Shown here piece after piece: positions 19,235 through 28,112 of a DNA stretch of 64,000 bases. Both the position numbers and the translations under genes were made by a program. How positions within the stretch are numbered: the first letter of the stretch is position 1; the number at the start of each line of letters is the position of its first letter. Source of the DNA: CAYRDC01 sp964422925 (GTDB lineage: Bacteria > Bacteroidota > Bacteroidia > Chitinophagales > S012-47); contig CAYRDC010000005.1 in the NCBI GenBank assembly GCA_964422925.1, positions 62,001 through 126,000 on the forward strand. Direction: 5' to 3'. Under the pieces are notes generated by a model. The model searched no databases and was not told the origin of the DNA. It was given only the letters and a program-made list of their open reading frames with translations.

Positions 19235-19964
19235 GGGTCTGGGCCAGCATAATCAGCCGGTCGGAACGGTTTTCATCATAGGGTTCCAGCCGGTAATTGC
19301 CAAAGATACGCAGCAGCCTCAATCCGCCAGCCCGAAAATCCTGTTGAAAATCCTCCAGGGTGATAGCCTGCACTTTTTCGTAGAAATGATAGTCCCGCCC
19401 GTTGGCACGGAAGCGAATATCCTTGATGATAAACCCGTTTTCAAGTTTCCGGCTGATGTGGAAGTCAATGCCTTCCCGGTGAATCGTCTCTTCCTTCACC
19501 ATGGACCGTACCGCGCGGTGGACATTCAGGAAATCAATGAGCAGCCGGCCTTCCGGCCGTAAGCCCTGCCTGACGGCCTGAAGGGTTTTCAGGTTCTCTT
19601 CCCGTTGCTCAAAATACCCGAAGCTGGTGAAAAAGTTAAAGATATAGTCAAAGGCTCCCGGCCGGAACACTTTCCGCATGTCATGCACCGCAAATTCGGT
19701 GTTGGCAGGGGTGTTCCTGCGGGCTTCGGCAATGTTTTCCGGGGAAATGTCAATGCCGGTTACCCGGAACCCGTAGCGGGCCAGCTCCCGTGCATGGCGC
19801 CCCGTACCACAGGCCATGTCCAACATCCGGCTGCCGGGCCTGGGGGAAAGGTATTGCACGAGATTTTTAATGAAAAAGGCCGCTTCTTCCTCGTTCCGGT
19901 CGCGGTACAGGATTTTGTACCAGGGGGTTCCGAACCAGGTAGCGAACCAGGGCTTTTGTTCCAT
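19227..19964 (-). CDS. Class I SAM-dependent methyltransferase
   Basis: The 245-residue protein has the SAM-binding motif LDMACGTGRHARELARYGF followed by VTGIDISPENIAEAR and FDYIFNFFTSFGYF, matching the Methyltransf_25/small-molecule group. The C-terminal half (FHISRKLENGFIIKDI) carries beta-strands that probably shape the substrate pocket. The acceptor is unknown. It starts the operon with PAP2 and ZIP genes, sixteen bases after a TAATTTTG promoter element. Confidence 0.85.
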   Translation of the reverse strand: MEQKPWFATWFGTPWYKILYRDRNEEEAAFFIKNLVQYLSPRPGSRMLDMACGTGRHARELARYGFRVTGIDISPENIAEARRNTPANTEFAVHDMRKVFRPGAFDYIFNFFTSFGYFEQREENLKTLQAVRQGLRPEGRLLIDFLNVHRAVRSMVKEETIHREGIDFHISRKLENGFIIKDIRFRANGRDYHFYEKVQAITLEDFQQDFRAGGLRLLRIFGNYRLEPYDENRSDRLIMLAQTHD

Positions 19965-19980
19965 GCCAGCGGCTTTGGGT

Positions 19981-19988
19981 CAAAATTA
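19981..19988 (-). promoter_or_regulatory. TAnnTTTG promoter element for the methyltransferase-PAP2-ZIP operon
   Basis: TAATTTTG on the minus strand, an exact consensus match sixteen bases before the ATG at 19964. Confidence 0.5.
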
Positions 19989-20047
19989 ACAATCCATGCG
20001 GCTAAATATTCCGGGACTTCGTATTTTGCTGTGAATTATTCCATCCC

Positions 20048-22600
20048 ATGAAGATAATCAGATTCATAGCTATCACAGCCTTTGGGGTTTTTCTGGCAGG
20101 AATGTCAGGATGTGCCTCAGACAAAGGCCAAAACGAAGTTCCGGAATACACAGGCGCGGATGCCTCGATGGATTTGTTTTACCAGTCACGGGCGTACCCG
20201 GTTGATGAAATTCCGGTAGAAAAGCTGGCAAAAGCCTTTGAAACGCAACGAATGGAGGCTTCTACCCGCGGCAGCCGGTTTTCCGGCAGCTGGCATGCCC
20301 TCGGGCCGCTGAACTTTGGCGGGCGCACCCTGCAGATCACTTTCAACCCGCTGGATCCGCGGACGGTGTATGCCTGTTCGGCCAGCGGAGGACTTTGGGT
20401 AAGCCGCAGCGGGGGAGTGGGCCCCACGGCCTGGCAAAGGGTAAATACAGGCTACCCGGTGTCAAGCACTACCTGCCTGGCGATCAGCGCTGCCGATACG
20501 GGCCTAATGTTTCTCGGAACAGGGGAAGTGTACAATTATGGGTTGGCGGGAACCGGTTATGCTGTCTGGCCCACCCGTGGGTTTTACGGGATCGGTATCC
20601 TGAAAACCCGGGACGGAGGGAAGACCTGGACGAAAAGCCTGGACTGGTCTTCCGGACCTTTGCGGGGCGTGTGGATGATTAAATTCAACCCGCAGAATGC
20701 AGCAACTCTCTGGGCCGGAACCACGGAAGGTTTATACCGGTCAACCGATACGGGCAATACCTGGCAGCTCGCGCTCAACGTGAAAATGGTGACGGATTTT
20801 CTGATTCATCCGCAGGATACCCTGATCATGCTGGCGGCCTGCGGAGACCTCGGCAGCCCGGGGCACGGATTGTACCGGAGTGCGGATGGCGGGAATACCT
20901 GGCAAAAACTGGGCACCGCGGAAGGGATTCCGGATTTCTACGGGAAAATCATGCTGGGCATTTGCAAGGGCAGCCCGGACAACATGTACGCCTCGATTGG
21001 CTACCCCGACAACGCCAGGGAACTGTACCGTTCCACCGACAAAGGAGCCCATTGGCAGCCCATGACCACCGATCGCTACGCCTACGGCTGGTTTGCGCAT
21101 GACCTCAGCGTGCATCCCGCTAATCCGTTGGATGTCATTTGCGCGGGGGTGAGCGTTTACAAACTGCAGGTGCCTGGTGACAGCCTCTCGGAGAAATCGC
21201 GCTGGTGGGCATGGGACATGAGTGCCACGCCTATCGGTGGCCCGGAAGGACCTCCGGATTACGTGCATGCGGATATCCATGACATAGTCCGCCACCCGGA
21301 CACGCCTGAAATCGTCTATTTTGCCACGGATGGCGGCATATTCCGCTCGCTCGACAACGGGGAAACCTTCAGCGGGCATAACGGGGGCTACCAGACCCAG
21401 CAATTCTACCAGGGACTGGCCACTTCCTGGTCGGATTCGATGTTCGCCCTGGCCGGCATGCAGGACAATTCCACGGCTGTTTACGAAGGTCATTACTCAT
21501 TCAGGCGGGTCGTTGGCGGGGACGGGGCCTACTGCATTATCAGGCAATGGAATGACAACGTGGTGTATGCCTCTACCCAATGGGGGCGGCATTACAAATC
21601 AACAAACCACGCGCAGAATTTCAGTTACCTGTCCGGGCTGGATTACCACATTTACAACACCAACTTCGTTTCTCCGCTTGTGGCAGTGCCGGGGCAGCCT
21701 GATGTGCTGTTCGCGGGCAAGGATTCGGTGTACAAATCAACCAACGGGGGGCTGAGCTGGGCGAACCTGGGACAGATAGACAACGGCCGTCCCGTGCTGG
21801 CCCTGGCGATTAGCCGTTCCAACGCGAATGTACTGTACGCGGCCACTTCTCCCATGTACCTGAGCCCCGGGATAACGGTAACGCTGGATCCACCGGCCGG
21901 GCTCTTCCGCTCGGATGATGGCGGGCAAACCTGGAGCAGTATCCGGAACGGGCTGCCTGACCGTTTTTACAATGACATAGCCATTGACCCGTCCGATTCC
22001 CAAACCGCTTTTGTCGCGCTGGGAGGGTATGGCTCGCATCACATTTACAATACAAGGGACGGTGGAAATACCTGGTCGGTCTCGGATTCGGGCCTGCCCG
22101 ACTTGCCCGTGAATGCGCTGCTGATTGATCCTTCCAGGCCCAAATACATGTATGCCGGCACGGACCTTGGCGTGTATGTGTCTGCCGATTCCGGAGCCAC
22201 CTGGTCTCTGTACAGCGATGGCTTGCCCGAAGCGGTGATTGTATACGACCTTGCCGTCACAGCAAACCATCGCCTGATAGCCGCCACCCATGGCAACGGC
22301 CTTTACATGGGGGACATGATGGGTGCTCCTTTGGGAACAGGCCTTTCGATACCGGCCAACGCGCTGATGCTTTATCCGAACCCGGTTTCGGATTATTTGA
22401 AAGTCGCCTATAATCTGCCGGATGCGAACGGAACCTGGGCAGTTTATTCCCTGGATGGCCGGGTTCTTATGAGTGGCAGGCTGCAAAACCATTCAGGCGT
22501 TCTGGAACTGGATATGGAACATGTGATATCCGGCCAGTATCTGTTTGCTTTCCGGACCGGTGGCAGATCTTTGACCAGGCGGTTTGCCGTGCTGCACTAG
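20048..22600 (+). CDS. Sortilin/BNR-repeat glycosidase-like protein with T9SS sorting domain
   Basis: The 850-residue exported protein is built from many BNR/Asp-box repeats (SADGGNTWQKLG, STDKGAHWQPM, SDDGGQTWSSI, TRDGGNTWSVSD), which form beta-propeller blades as in VPS10/sortilin and xyloglucanase-like proteins. The C-terminus is a T9SS domain beginning LMLYPNPVSDYLKV. The N-terminal signal ends in GMSGC, so it could also be lipidated, an unusual pair of targeting signals. No catalytic residues of a defined glycosidase family were recognised. It is likely surface displayed. Confidence 0.85.
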   Translation: MKIIRFIAITAFGVFLAGMSGCASDKGQNEVPEYTGADASMDLFYQSRAYPVDEIPVEKLAKAFETQRMEASTRGSRFSGSWHALGPLNFGGRTLQITFNPLDPRTVYACSASGGLWVSRSGGVGPTAWQRVNTGYPVSSTTCLAISAADTGLMFLGTGEVYNYGLAGTGYAVWPTRGFYGIGILKTRDGGKTWTKSLDWSSGPLRGVWMIKFNPQNAATLWAGTTEGLYRSTDTGNTWQLALNVKMVTDFLIHPQDTLIMLAACGDLGSPGHGLYRSADGGNTWQKLGTAEGIPDFYGKIMLGICKGSPDNMYASIGYPDNARELYRSTDKGAHWQPMTTDRYAYGWFAHDLSVHPANPLDVICAGVSVYKLQVPGDSLSEKSRWWAWDMSATPIGGPEGPPDYVHADIHDIVRHPDTPEIVYFATDGGIFRSLDNGETFSGHNGGYQTQQFYQGLATSWSDSMFALAGMQDNSTAVYEGHYSFRRVVGGDGAYCIIRQWNDNVVYASTQWGRHYKSTNHAQNFSYLSGLDYHIYNTNFVSPLVAVPGQPDVLFAGKDSVYKSTNGGLSWANLGQIDNGRPVLALAISRSNANVLYAATSPMYLSPGITVTLDPPAGLFRSDDGGQTWSSIRNGLPDRFYNDIAIDPSDSQTAFVALGGYGSHHIYNTRDGGNTWSVSDSGLPDLPVNALLIDPSRPKYMYAGTDLGVYVSADSGATWSLYSDGLPEAVIVYDLAVTANHRLIAATHGNGLYMGDMMGAPLGTGLSIPANALMLYPNPVSDYLKVAYNLPDANGTWAVYSLDGRVLMSGRLQNHSGVLELDMEHVISGQYLFAFRTGGRSLTRRFAVLH

Positions 22601-22657
22601 CCGGGGGAATTAACATTTTTAAACAGGTTTCTGAGAGGCTTCAAACATTGATTCTTT

Positions 22658-22665
22658 TATCTTTG
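22658..22665 (+). promoter_or_regulatory. TAnnTTTG promoter element for the PIG-L gene
   Basis: TATCTTTG, an exact consensus match 26 bases before the ATG at 22692. A TTGATTC stretch lies just upstream. Confidence 0.5.
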
Positions 22666-22691
22666 GCAATTCCTGTAGCAAAAAGCCTTTC

Positions 22692-25184
22692 ATGAATCAC
22701 CTGAAAAATGTTATGGCCGGGGTTGCATTTATCCTGGCTGCATTCCCTGTAACTGCCCAACCTTACAAGCAACCTGATGCGGGAGAACTGAAGGTTATGC
22801 TGGAAAAGCTCCGGCATACCCAGCGGGTGTTGTATATCGCAGCGCATCCTGATGATGAAAACACACGCCTGATTGCCTGGTTAAGCCTGGGGCGGAAAAT
22901 CGATGTAGCTTACCTGGCTATTACCCGCGGGGATGGCGGACAGAACCTGATCGGGGAAGAGCGGGGCGATTTGTTGGGTGTTATCCGTACCCATGAATTG
23001 CTGGCTGCCAGGCGGATAGACTGGGGGCGACAGTTTTTTACCCGGGCCATCGATTTCGGTTATTCGAAAAGCGCGGAAGAAACCTTCCAGAAATGGGATC
23101 ATGACCAGGTCCTTTCGGATGTGGTTTGGGTGATCCGCCAATACCGGCCTGACATTGTGATTACCCGTTTCCCGCCTGACCAGCGAGCCGGTCACGGGCA
23201 TCATACGGCTTCAGCCATCCTGGCCGCTGAAGCTTTTCAGATGGCTGGCGACCCCGAAGCTTTCCCGGAACAACTGGAATATACCGAACCCTGGCAGCCG
23301 CGCAGGCTGCTCTTCAACACGTCCACCTGGTTTTACCAGCGGCAGGGCGTGGCCTTCGATGAATCCAGATTTTTAAAACTGGATGTTGGGGAATTTGATC
23401 CCTGACTGGGAAAATATTACACGGAAATTGCCGCGAAAAGCCGGAGCCAGCACCGCAGCCAGGGCTTTGGCATGCTGAGCAGCCGGGGCAGTCGAATGGA
23501 GTACTTCGAATGGGTGGCCGGTGATACGGCTGAAAACGATATCCTGGAAAATGTACCGGACGGTTGGAGTCAATGGCCGGGCGGTTCCCTGATCCAGGCC
23601 AGCCTCGACCGGGCGGCTGAAAATTTTAACCCGGACATGCCGTGGAAAATATTTCCCGACCTGTACGCTGCCTGGCAGGGGGTTCAAAAGCTTCCTTCCA
23701 CTGACCTTACGCGTCAGAAAAGCCATGACCTCGTGGAGGCAATGCTGGCATGCACCGGCCTGTGGGCGGAAGCCACGGTCGGAAATTACGGCTATGCCCC
23801 AGGCGACAGCCTGCCGGTGCGGATCGAAGTGGTAACTCCTTCGCCCCTGAAGGTATGGATCGCTTCGGTGGGATTCAACCATAAAGGCTCCTGGCTGGCC
23901 TGTGATACCATGCTCCGGCCGGATCTGCCCTGGGCTCTTGAGGAAAAAATCTATTTGCTTCCGGAAACACCATTCACCGGACCTTACTGGCTGGAACGGG
24001 AAAAGGGCGATAAGGAAATGTTCCGGGTTGGCAACCAGCAATGGATCGGACAACCGGAAAACCCCTTCAGGCTGGAAGTGGAGATCCGTTTTGAGATAGC
24101 CGGGCATCCGTTGTCGGTCACCAGGCCATTGATGTACAAATGGCGGGATCCGGTGTACGGGGAACGGTACCGCCCGGTGGTGGTTATGCCGGCTATTACC
24201 GTCACCCCGGACAAACCGGTTGCCCTGGCGCGGCCCGGGCATCCGGCCTTGATGACCGTTACCCTCCGCAACCACAGCCAAGTGGCTCAAACCGGGCAAA
24301 TCCTGGCAGGATTGCCGGATGGCTGGGAAACGGAAAGCCCGGAAAGAACTTTCAGTCTCCGGCCCGGGGAGAATACGGAAATTTCCTGGGAAGTGACTCC
24401 CCGCCAAAGGGCCAAAACAGGATCAGCCCGCCCGGTCGTGCGTGTCAACGGCTCAGTGTACAACCGGGCGGAAGTGGAGATTAATTACGAGCATATCCCG
24501 AGGCAGTACGTGTTTCCCCGGGCCGCCACAAAGCTGGTTTCGCTCGATTATGACCCGGCCGGGCTGAAAATCGGCTACATTGAAGGGGCCGGTGACGATG
24601 TGGCCGAGAGCCTCATGTCGGCCGGTTATTCGGTGCAAATCCTGGGGCGGGACGACCTGAACGGGGGATTATCCGCGTTTGATGCTGTCATCTTCGGCAT
24701 CCGGGCTTTCAATGTGAATCCCTGGCTGAAAGAAAAAATGCCGGCTGTCCTGCAATATGCCGAAAACGGGGGCAACGTCATTGTCCAGTACAATACCAAC
24801 CGTTCGCTGGTTACGGAAGAAATCGGACCGTACCCCCTGAAACTGTCGAGGGAACGCGTCACGGTGGAAGAAGTTCCGGTAACCTTGCTGGTCAAGCGTC
24901 ATCCGGTATTCAACCATCCGCTCTCTATCGGGAAGGAGGATTTCAGGGATTGGGTGCAGGAACGCGGTTTGTATTTTGCCGGGGAATGGGACGGGCATTA
25001 TACCCCGCTGCTGGCCATGCACGACCCGGGCGAAGAAGATTTGGACGGCAGTTTGCTGGTGGCTGATTACGGGAAAGGCACTTTCATTTACACCGGGTTA
25101 AGTTTTTTCCGGCAATTGCCGGCCGGGGTCCGGGGCGCCTATCGCCTGATGGCAAACCTGATAGCTTATGGACAAGATCAATGA
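22692..25184 (+). pseudogene. PIG-L (LmbE) family deacetylase, interrupted by one in-frame TGA
   Basis: A signal peptide (to VTAQ) precedes a PIG-L N-acetylglucosaminyl deacetylase domain with AAHPDDE and the later zinc motif RAGHGHH. The frame meets TGA at 23403-23405 (after GEFDP) and then continues without shift as LGKYYTEIAAKSR to the end at 25184. Past the stop come a NEW3-like beta domain (PALMTVTLRNHSQVAQTG) and a ThuA/GATase-like domain (GYIEGAGDDVAESLMSAGY). The whole frame of 831 codons has the size of long Bacteroidota PIG-L proteins. One base change would restore a leucine codon. It may be a recent nonsense mutation, a sequencing error or readthrough; the zinc-binding half is complete before the stop. 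Confidence 0.85.
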
Positions 25185-25284
25185 GCAGGACAATACGCGC
25201 TGGGGCAGGATTTACCTGGCCCTGTTTGCCTGGCTGCTGATACAGTTGGCGTTTTATTACTGGTTAACGGTTAGCCTTTCATGA
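25168..25284 (+). CDS. Small single-pass membrane protein between PIG-L and symporter genes
   Basis: A 38-codon frame starting ATGGACAAG. It encodes a charged N-terminus of about 13 residues (MDKINEQDNTRWGR) and one hydrophobic helix rich in aromatic residues (LFAWLLIQLAFYYW). It begins inside the last codons of the PIG-L gene (17-base overlap) and its stop overlaps the symporter start by four bases (ATGA), a spacing that suggests coupled translation. It could be a small subunit or stabiliser of the symporter. No family was recognised. Confidence 0.65.
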   Translation: MDKINEQDNTRWGRIYLALFAWLLIQLAFYYWLTVSLS

Positions 25285-26987
25285 ACTGGATTGACTGGGC
25301 GGTATTGCTGGGCACTTTGTTGCTTATCGTGACTTACGGGGTATGGAAAACCCGGGGAAGCCGGAATATCCAGGGTTTCCTGCTCGGCAACAAACAAATG
25401 AACTGGTGGACCATCGGCCTTTCCGTAATGGCTACCCAGGCCAGCGCCATTACCTTCCTTTCCACACCGGGCCAGGCCTATGAATCCGGCATGGGTTTTA
25501 TCCAGTTTTACTTTGGCCTGCCGCTGGCGATGATCCTGATCGCGGCTGTGTTTATTCCGCTGTATTACCGCCTGAATGTGTTTACCGCCTATGAGTTCCT
25601 CGAAAAGCGGTTTGACCTGAAAACCAGGCAGTTGGCAGCATTTCTTTTCCTGGTGCAACGGGGCCTGGCGGCCGGGATCACCATATTTGCCCCGGCCATT
25701 GTCCTTTCGACCATCCTCGGCTGGAGCTTGCACTTTACCAATCTGTTTATCGGGATCCTGGTAATCATTTACACCGTTTCGGGCGGCACCCGGGCTGTAA
25801 GCCAGACCCATAAGCACCAGATGGCTGTGATGATGGGCGGGATGCTGGTGGCCCTGGTCTTCCTGATCCTGTACCTTCCGGATGGCTTTACCCTGGGCAG
25901 CGCAGTGAAAGTAGCCGGCAAGCTGGGCAAAATGAACCTGATTGACACCCATTTCGATCCGAACAACCGCTACAACATCTGGTCTGGACTGCTTGGGGGC
26001 ACTTTCCTGGCTTTAAGTTATTTCGGCACGGACCAGTCGCAGGTGCAGAGGTATTTGAGCGGCATCTCCATAAAGGCAAGCCGCATGGGGCTGATATTCA
26101 ATGGTTTTGTAAAGATACCCATGCAGTTCCTGGTGCTGTTTACCGGGGTGATGACCTTCCTGTTTTTCCAGTTTCACCAGCCGCCCGTTCATTTTAACCA
26201 GGCCGCGGTGGCCAAGGTGCAGCAATCGCCTTACGCGGATTCCCTGAAACAACTGGAAACCGCCCATGGCATTTTATGGGTGCAAAAAAACCAGATGGTC
26301 CGGGGAATCAACGCGGCTATCGTGAATGGGGACGAACCCCTTGCCGACCGCCTGACCCTGAGATTTAATGAGCTTGATCAAATGGACCGGGAAGTTCGCG
26401 AGCATGTAAATTCCCTGATTAAGCAGGCCGACCCGGATGCCGAAACCCGGGACGTGGACTATGTCTTCATCACTTTTGTGATTAACTATCTTCCGGCTGG
26501 CCTGGTGGGCTTGTTGCTGGCAGTGATGTTTTCGGCAGCCATGTCATCCACCTCGGCCGAGCTGAACGCCCTGGCTTCCACTACGGTGGTGGACATTTAT
26601 AAACGGTCAATCAAAAAAAACGGCTCCGAGAGGCATTACCTGCGTGCGTCCCGGTGGTTTACCCTGATGTGGGGGGCTTTGGCCATCCTGTTTGCCACCC
26701 TGGCCTCCCTCATTGACAACCTGATCCAGGCAGTGAATATCCTGGGTTCGCTGTTTTACGGCACCATACTCGGCATTTTCCTGACTGCGTTTTTCCTGAA
26801 AAAGGCGGGCCGCCATTCGGTATTTTGGGCGGCTGTTATTTCAGAACTGGTGGTGCTGGGCCTGTATTTCTTCACCGGCATCGGATACCTGTGGTTTAAC
26901 CTTATCGGCTGCGTCCTGGTGATGATCCTGTCGATGGGAATGGACATACTTCGCCCGCGGAGATTAACCCCCAAAAGCGCCTCCTGA
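25281..26987 (+). CDS. Sodium:solute symporter (SSS family)
   Basis: The 568-residue sodium-coupled permease begins WIDWAVLLGTLLLIVTYGVW. It shows SVMATQASAITFLSTPGQAYE (second helix) and STSAELNALASTTVVDIYKR (sodium-site helix), both family hallmarks. A soluble insertion of roughly 90 residues (about 305-395, NQAAVAKVQQSPYADS to DAETRDVDY) separates two membrane segments. The substrate is unknown. The upstream PIG-L deacetylase suggests it may import a sugar or sugar-conjugate released outside, which is an inference from context. Confidence 0.92.
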   Translation: MNWIDWAVLLGTLLLIVTYGVWKTRGSRNIQGFLLGNKQMNWWTIGLSVMATQASAITFLSTPGQAYESGMGFIQFYFGLPLAMILIAAVFIPLYYRLNVFTAYEFLEKRFDLKTRQLAAFLFLVQRGLAAGITIFAPAIVLSTILGWSLHFTNLFIGILVIIYTVSGGTRAVSQTHKHQMAVMMGGMLVALVFLILYLPDGFTLGSAVKVAGKLGKMNLIDTHFDPNNRYNIWSGLLGGTFLALSYFGTDQSQVQRYLSGISIKASRMGLIFNGFVKIPMQFLVLFTGVMTFLFFQFHQPPVHFNQAAVAKVQQSPYADSLKQLETAHGILWVQKNQMVRGINAAIVNGDEPLADRLTLRFNELDQMDREVREHVNSLIKQADPDAETRDVDYVFITFVINYLPAGLVGLLLAVMFSAAMSSTSAELNALASTTVVDIYKRSIKKNGSERHYLRASRWFTLMWGALAILFATLASLIDNLIQAVNILGSLFYGTILGIFLTAFFLKKAGRHSVFWAAVISELVVLGLYFFTGIGYLWFNLIGCVLVMILSMGMDILRPRRLTPKSAS

Positions 26988-27009
26988 GCGGGGATAAGCT
27001 GACTGATTT

Positions 27010-28041
27010 TCAAAACCGGATACAGGGAATAACCCACTGGCTGAACTCCTGGATCGCTTTTCCACGGAACAACAGACTGATTTCAAAAGCGCCCCGGAAC
27101 TGGGAAGCGGTTCGCAGGCTGCTGACATTCAGATCGTACGAGAGGGCGAGATCGAATTGGCGGTAGGCGATTCCTGTGTACAGGGCCAGGGCATCTGAGG
27201 TTTTAGCCAGGGATGTTTGCCGGTCTCCGGTTAGGTTGTTGCGCCAGAAAATTCCCTGGGTGAGCACCAAAGGTTCATTGCCGGAAGGCCAGAAGTATTG
27301 CCAGGTAATTCCGGCCAGGAAAGCCTGCGCGGTGTTTTCCCGGTAGTATAAAACGGCAGGGGAGAGGATGCCCGGGTTTAAAGGCCAGTCGGCTTTCAGG
27401 TGAAATTGTGTGCGCCTCGGCAGCCGGCTGACGTCCTGCCCGAAATAATAGTCCATGTGCGGCCGGTTCAGGTGATAGATAGCGGCCCCACCTTCCAGCG
27501 CCACCGGGCCGGCCCGGAACTTCCCGGTAATCCCAGTGTTCAGGTCCAGGGCAGTCACCGGGCTTAGCAAAGGCGGTTCTCCGTTGGGCAGGGAAGGATC
27601 GAAAATGCCGCTCTGTCCGTTCCATTGGGACGGGTAAGTCATATCGTTGAAGTGGGCTTCCGCCAGCCCGGCCTGCCATCCGGTTCCCAACTCAAACCGG
27701 TTAAAGGTAAAATGATATGCTCCTGAAAGATAAACCCTGGTAACCTGCAAACGTCCCGGACCGCTATGGTCCACACTGGCATGAATTCCGAAGCCGAAAT
27801 AATCAAAATTCAAATCCTGGCGGTAAGTGGCAAACCCGGAATAGGTGGTAAACGGTTCGCCCACCGAACGCCATTGCTGCCGGAAATCAATGCCGGAAAC
27901 CATGGCATATGGTTCGGCCCCTGTCAAGGCGGGGTTCAGATACAAAGGCACCCGTTGAAATTGCGTGAAATGCACATCCTGCGCCTGGAGCAGCCCCAGG
28001 AGGCCACTTATGAAAAACCCTATCCGGATTAGCTGTTTCAT
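27010..28041 (-). CDS. PorP/SprF family type IX secretion outer-membrane protein
   Basis: Predicted 14-strand outer-membrane barrel, 343 residues from the chosen start. After a signal peptide (to LLQAQ) comes DVHFTQFQRVPLYLNPALTGA, the defining N-terminal motif of PorP/SprF proteins, followed by repeated beta-strands such as GIHASVDHSGPGRL. SprF-type members are needed for secretion or attachment of a partner with a type B sorting domain. The giant gene next door, transcribed away from it, carries such a domain. An ATG at 28071 is an alternative start. Confidence 0.9.
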   Translation of the reverse strand: MKQLIRIGFFISGLLGLLQAQDVHFTQFQRVPLYLNPALTGAEPYAMVSGIDFRQQWRSVGEPFTTYSGFATYRQDLNFDYFGFGIHASVDHSGPGRLQVTRVYLSGAYHFTFNRFELGTGWQAGLAEAHFNDMTYPSQWNGQSGIFDPSLPNGEPPLLSPVTALDLNTGITGKFRAGPVALEGGAAIYHLNRPHMDYYFGQDVSRLPRRTQFHLKADWPLNPGILSPAVLYYRENTAQAFLAGITWQYFWPSGNEPLVLTQGIFWRNNLTGDRQTSLAKTSDALALYTGIAYRQFDLALSYDLNVSSLRTASQFRGAFEISLLFRGKAIQEFSQWVIPCIRF

Positions 28042-28112
28042 CCCGCTTGTAATATAGCCAAGATTTTTCATACTGTAAAGGAATTGCTATCTTTAGACAT
28101 CTTCTTACAGGA

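Noticed and set aside
20741..22492. Two long minus-strand frames (20741-21493 and 21737-22492)
   Set aside because: Shadows of the BNR-repeat gene, whose plus-strand frame shows clear domains and a signal peptide.
23403..23405. Selenocysteine at the PIG-L TGA
   Set aside because: Relatives are expected to have leucine here and no SECIS-like hairpin is evident right after the codon; no sel genes in the window.
23373..24407. Long minus-strand frame (344 codons)
   Set aside because: Antisense shadow of the PIG-L gene; biased composition (many P, R, H) and no domain.
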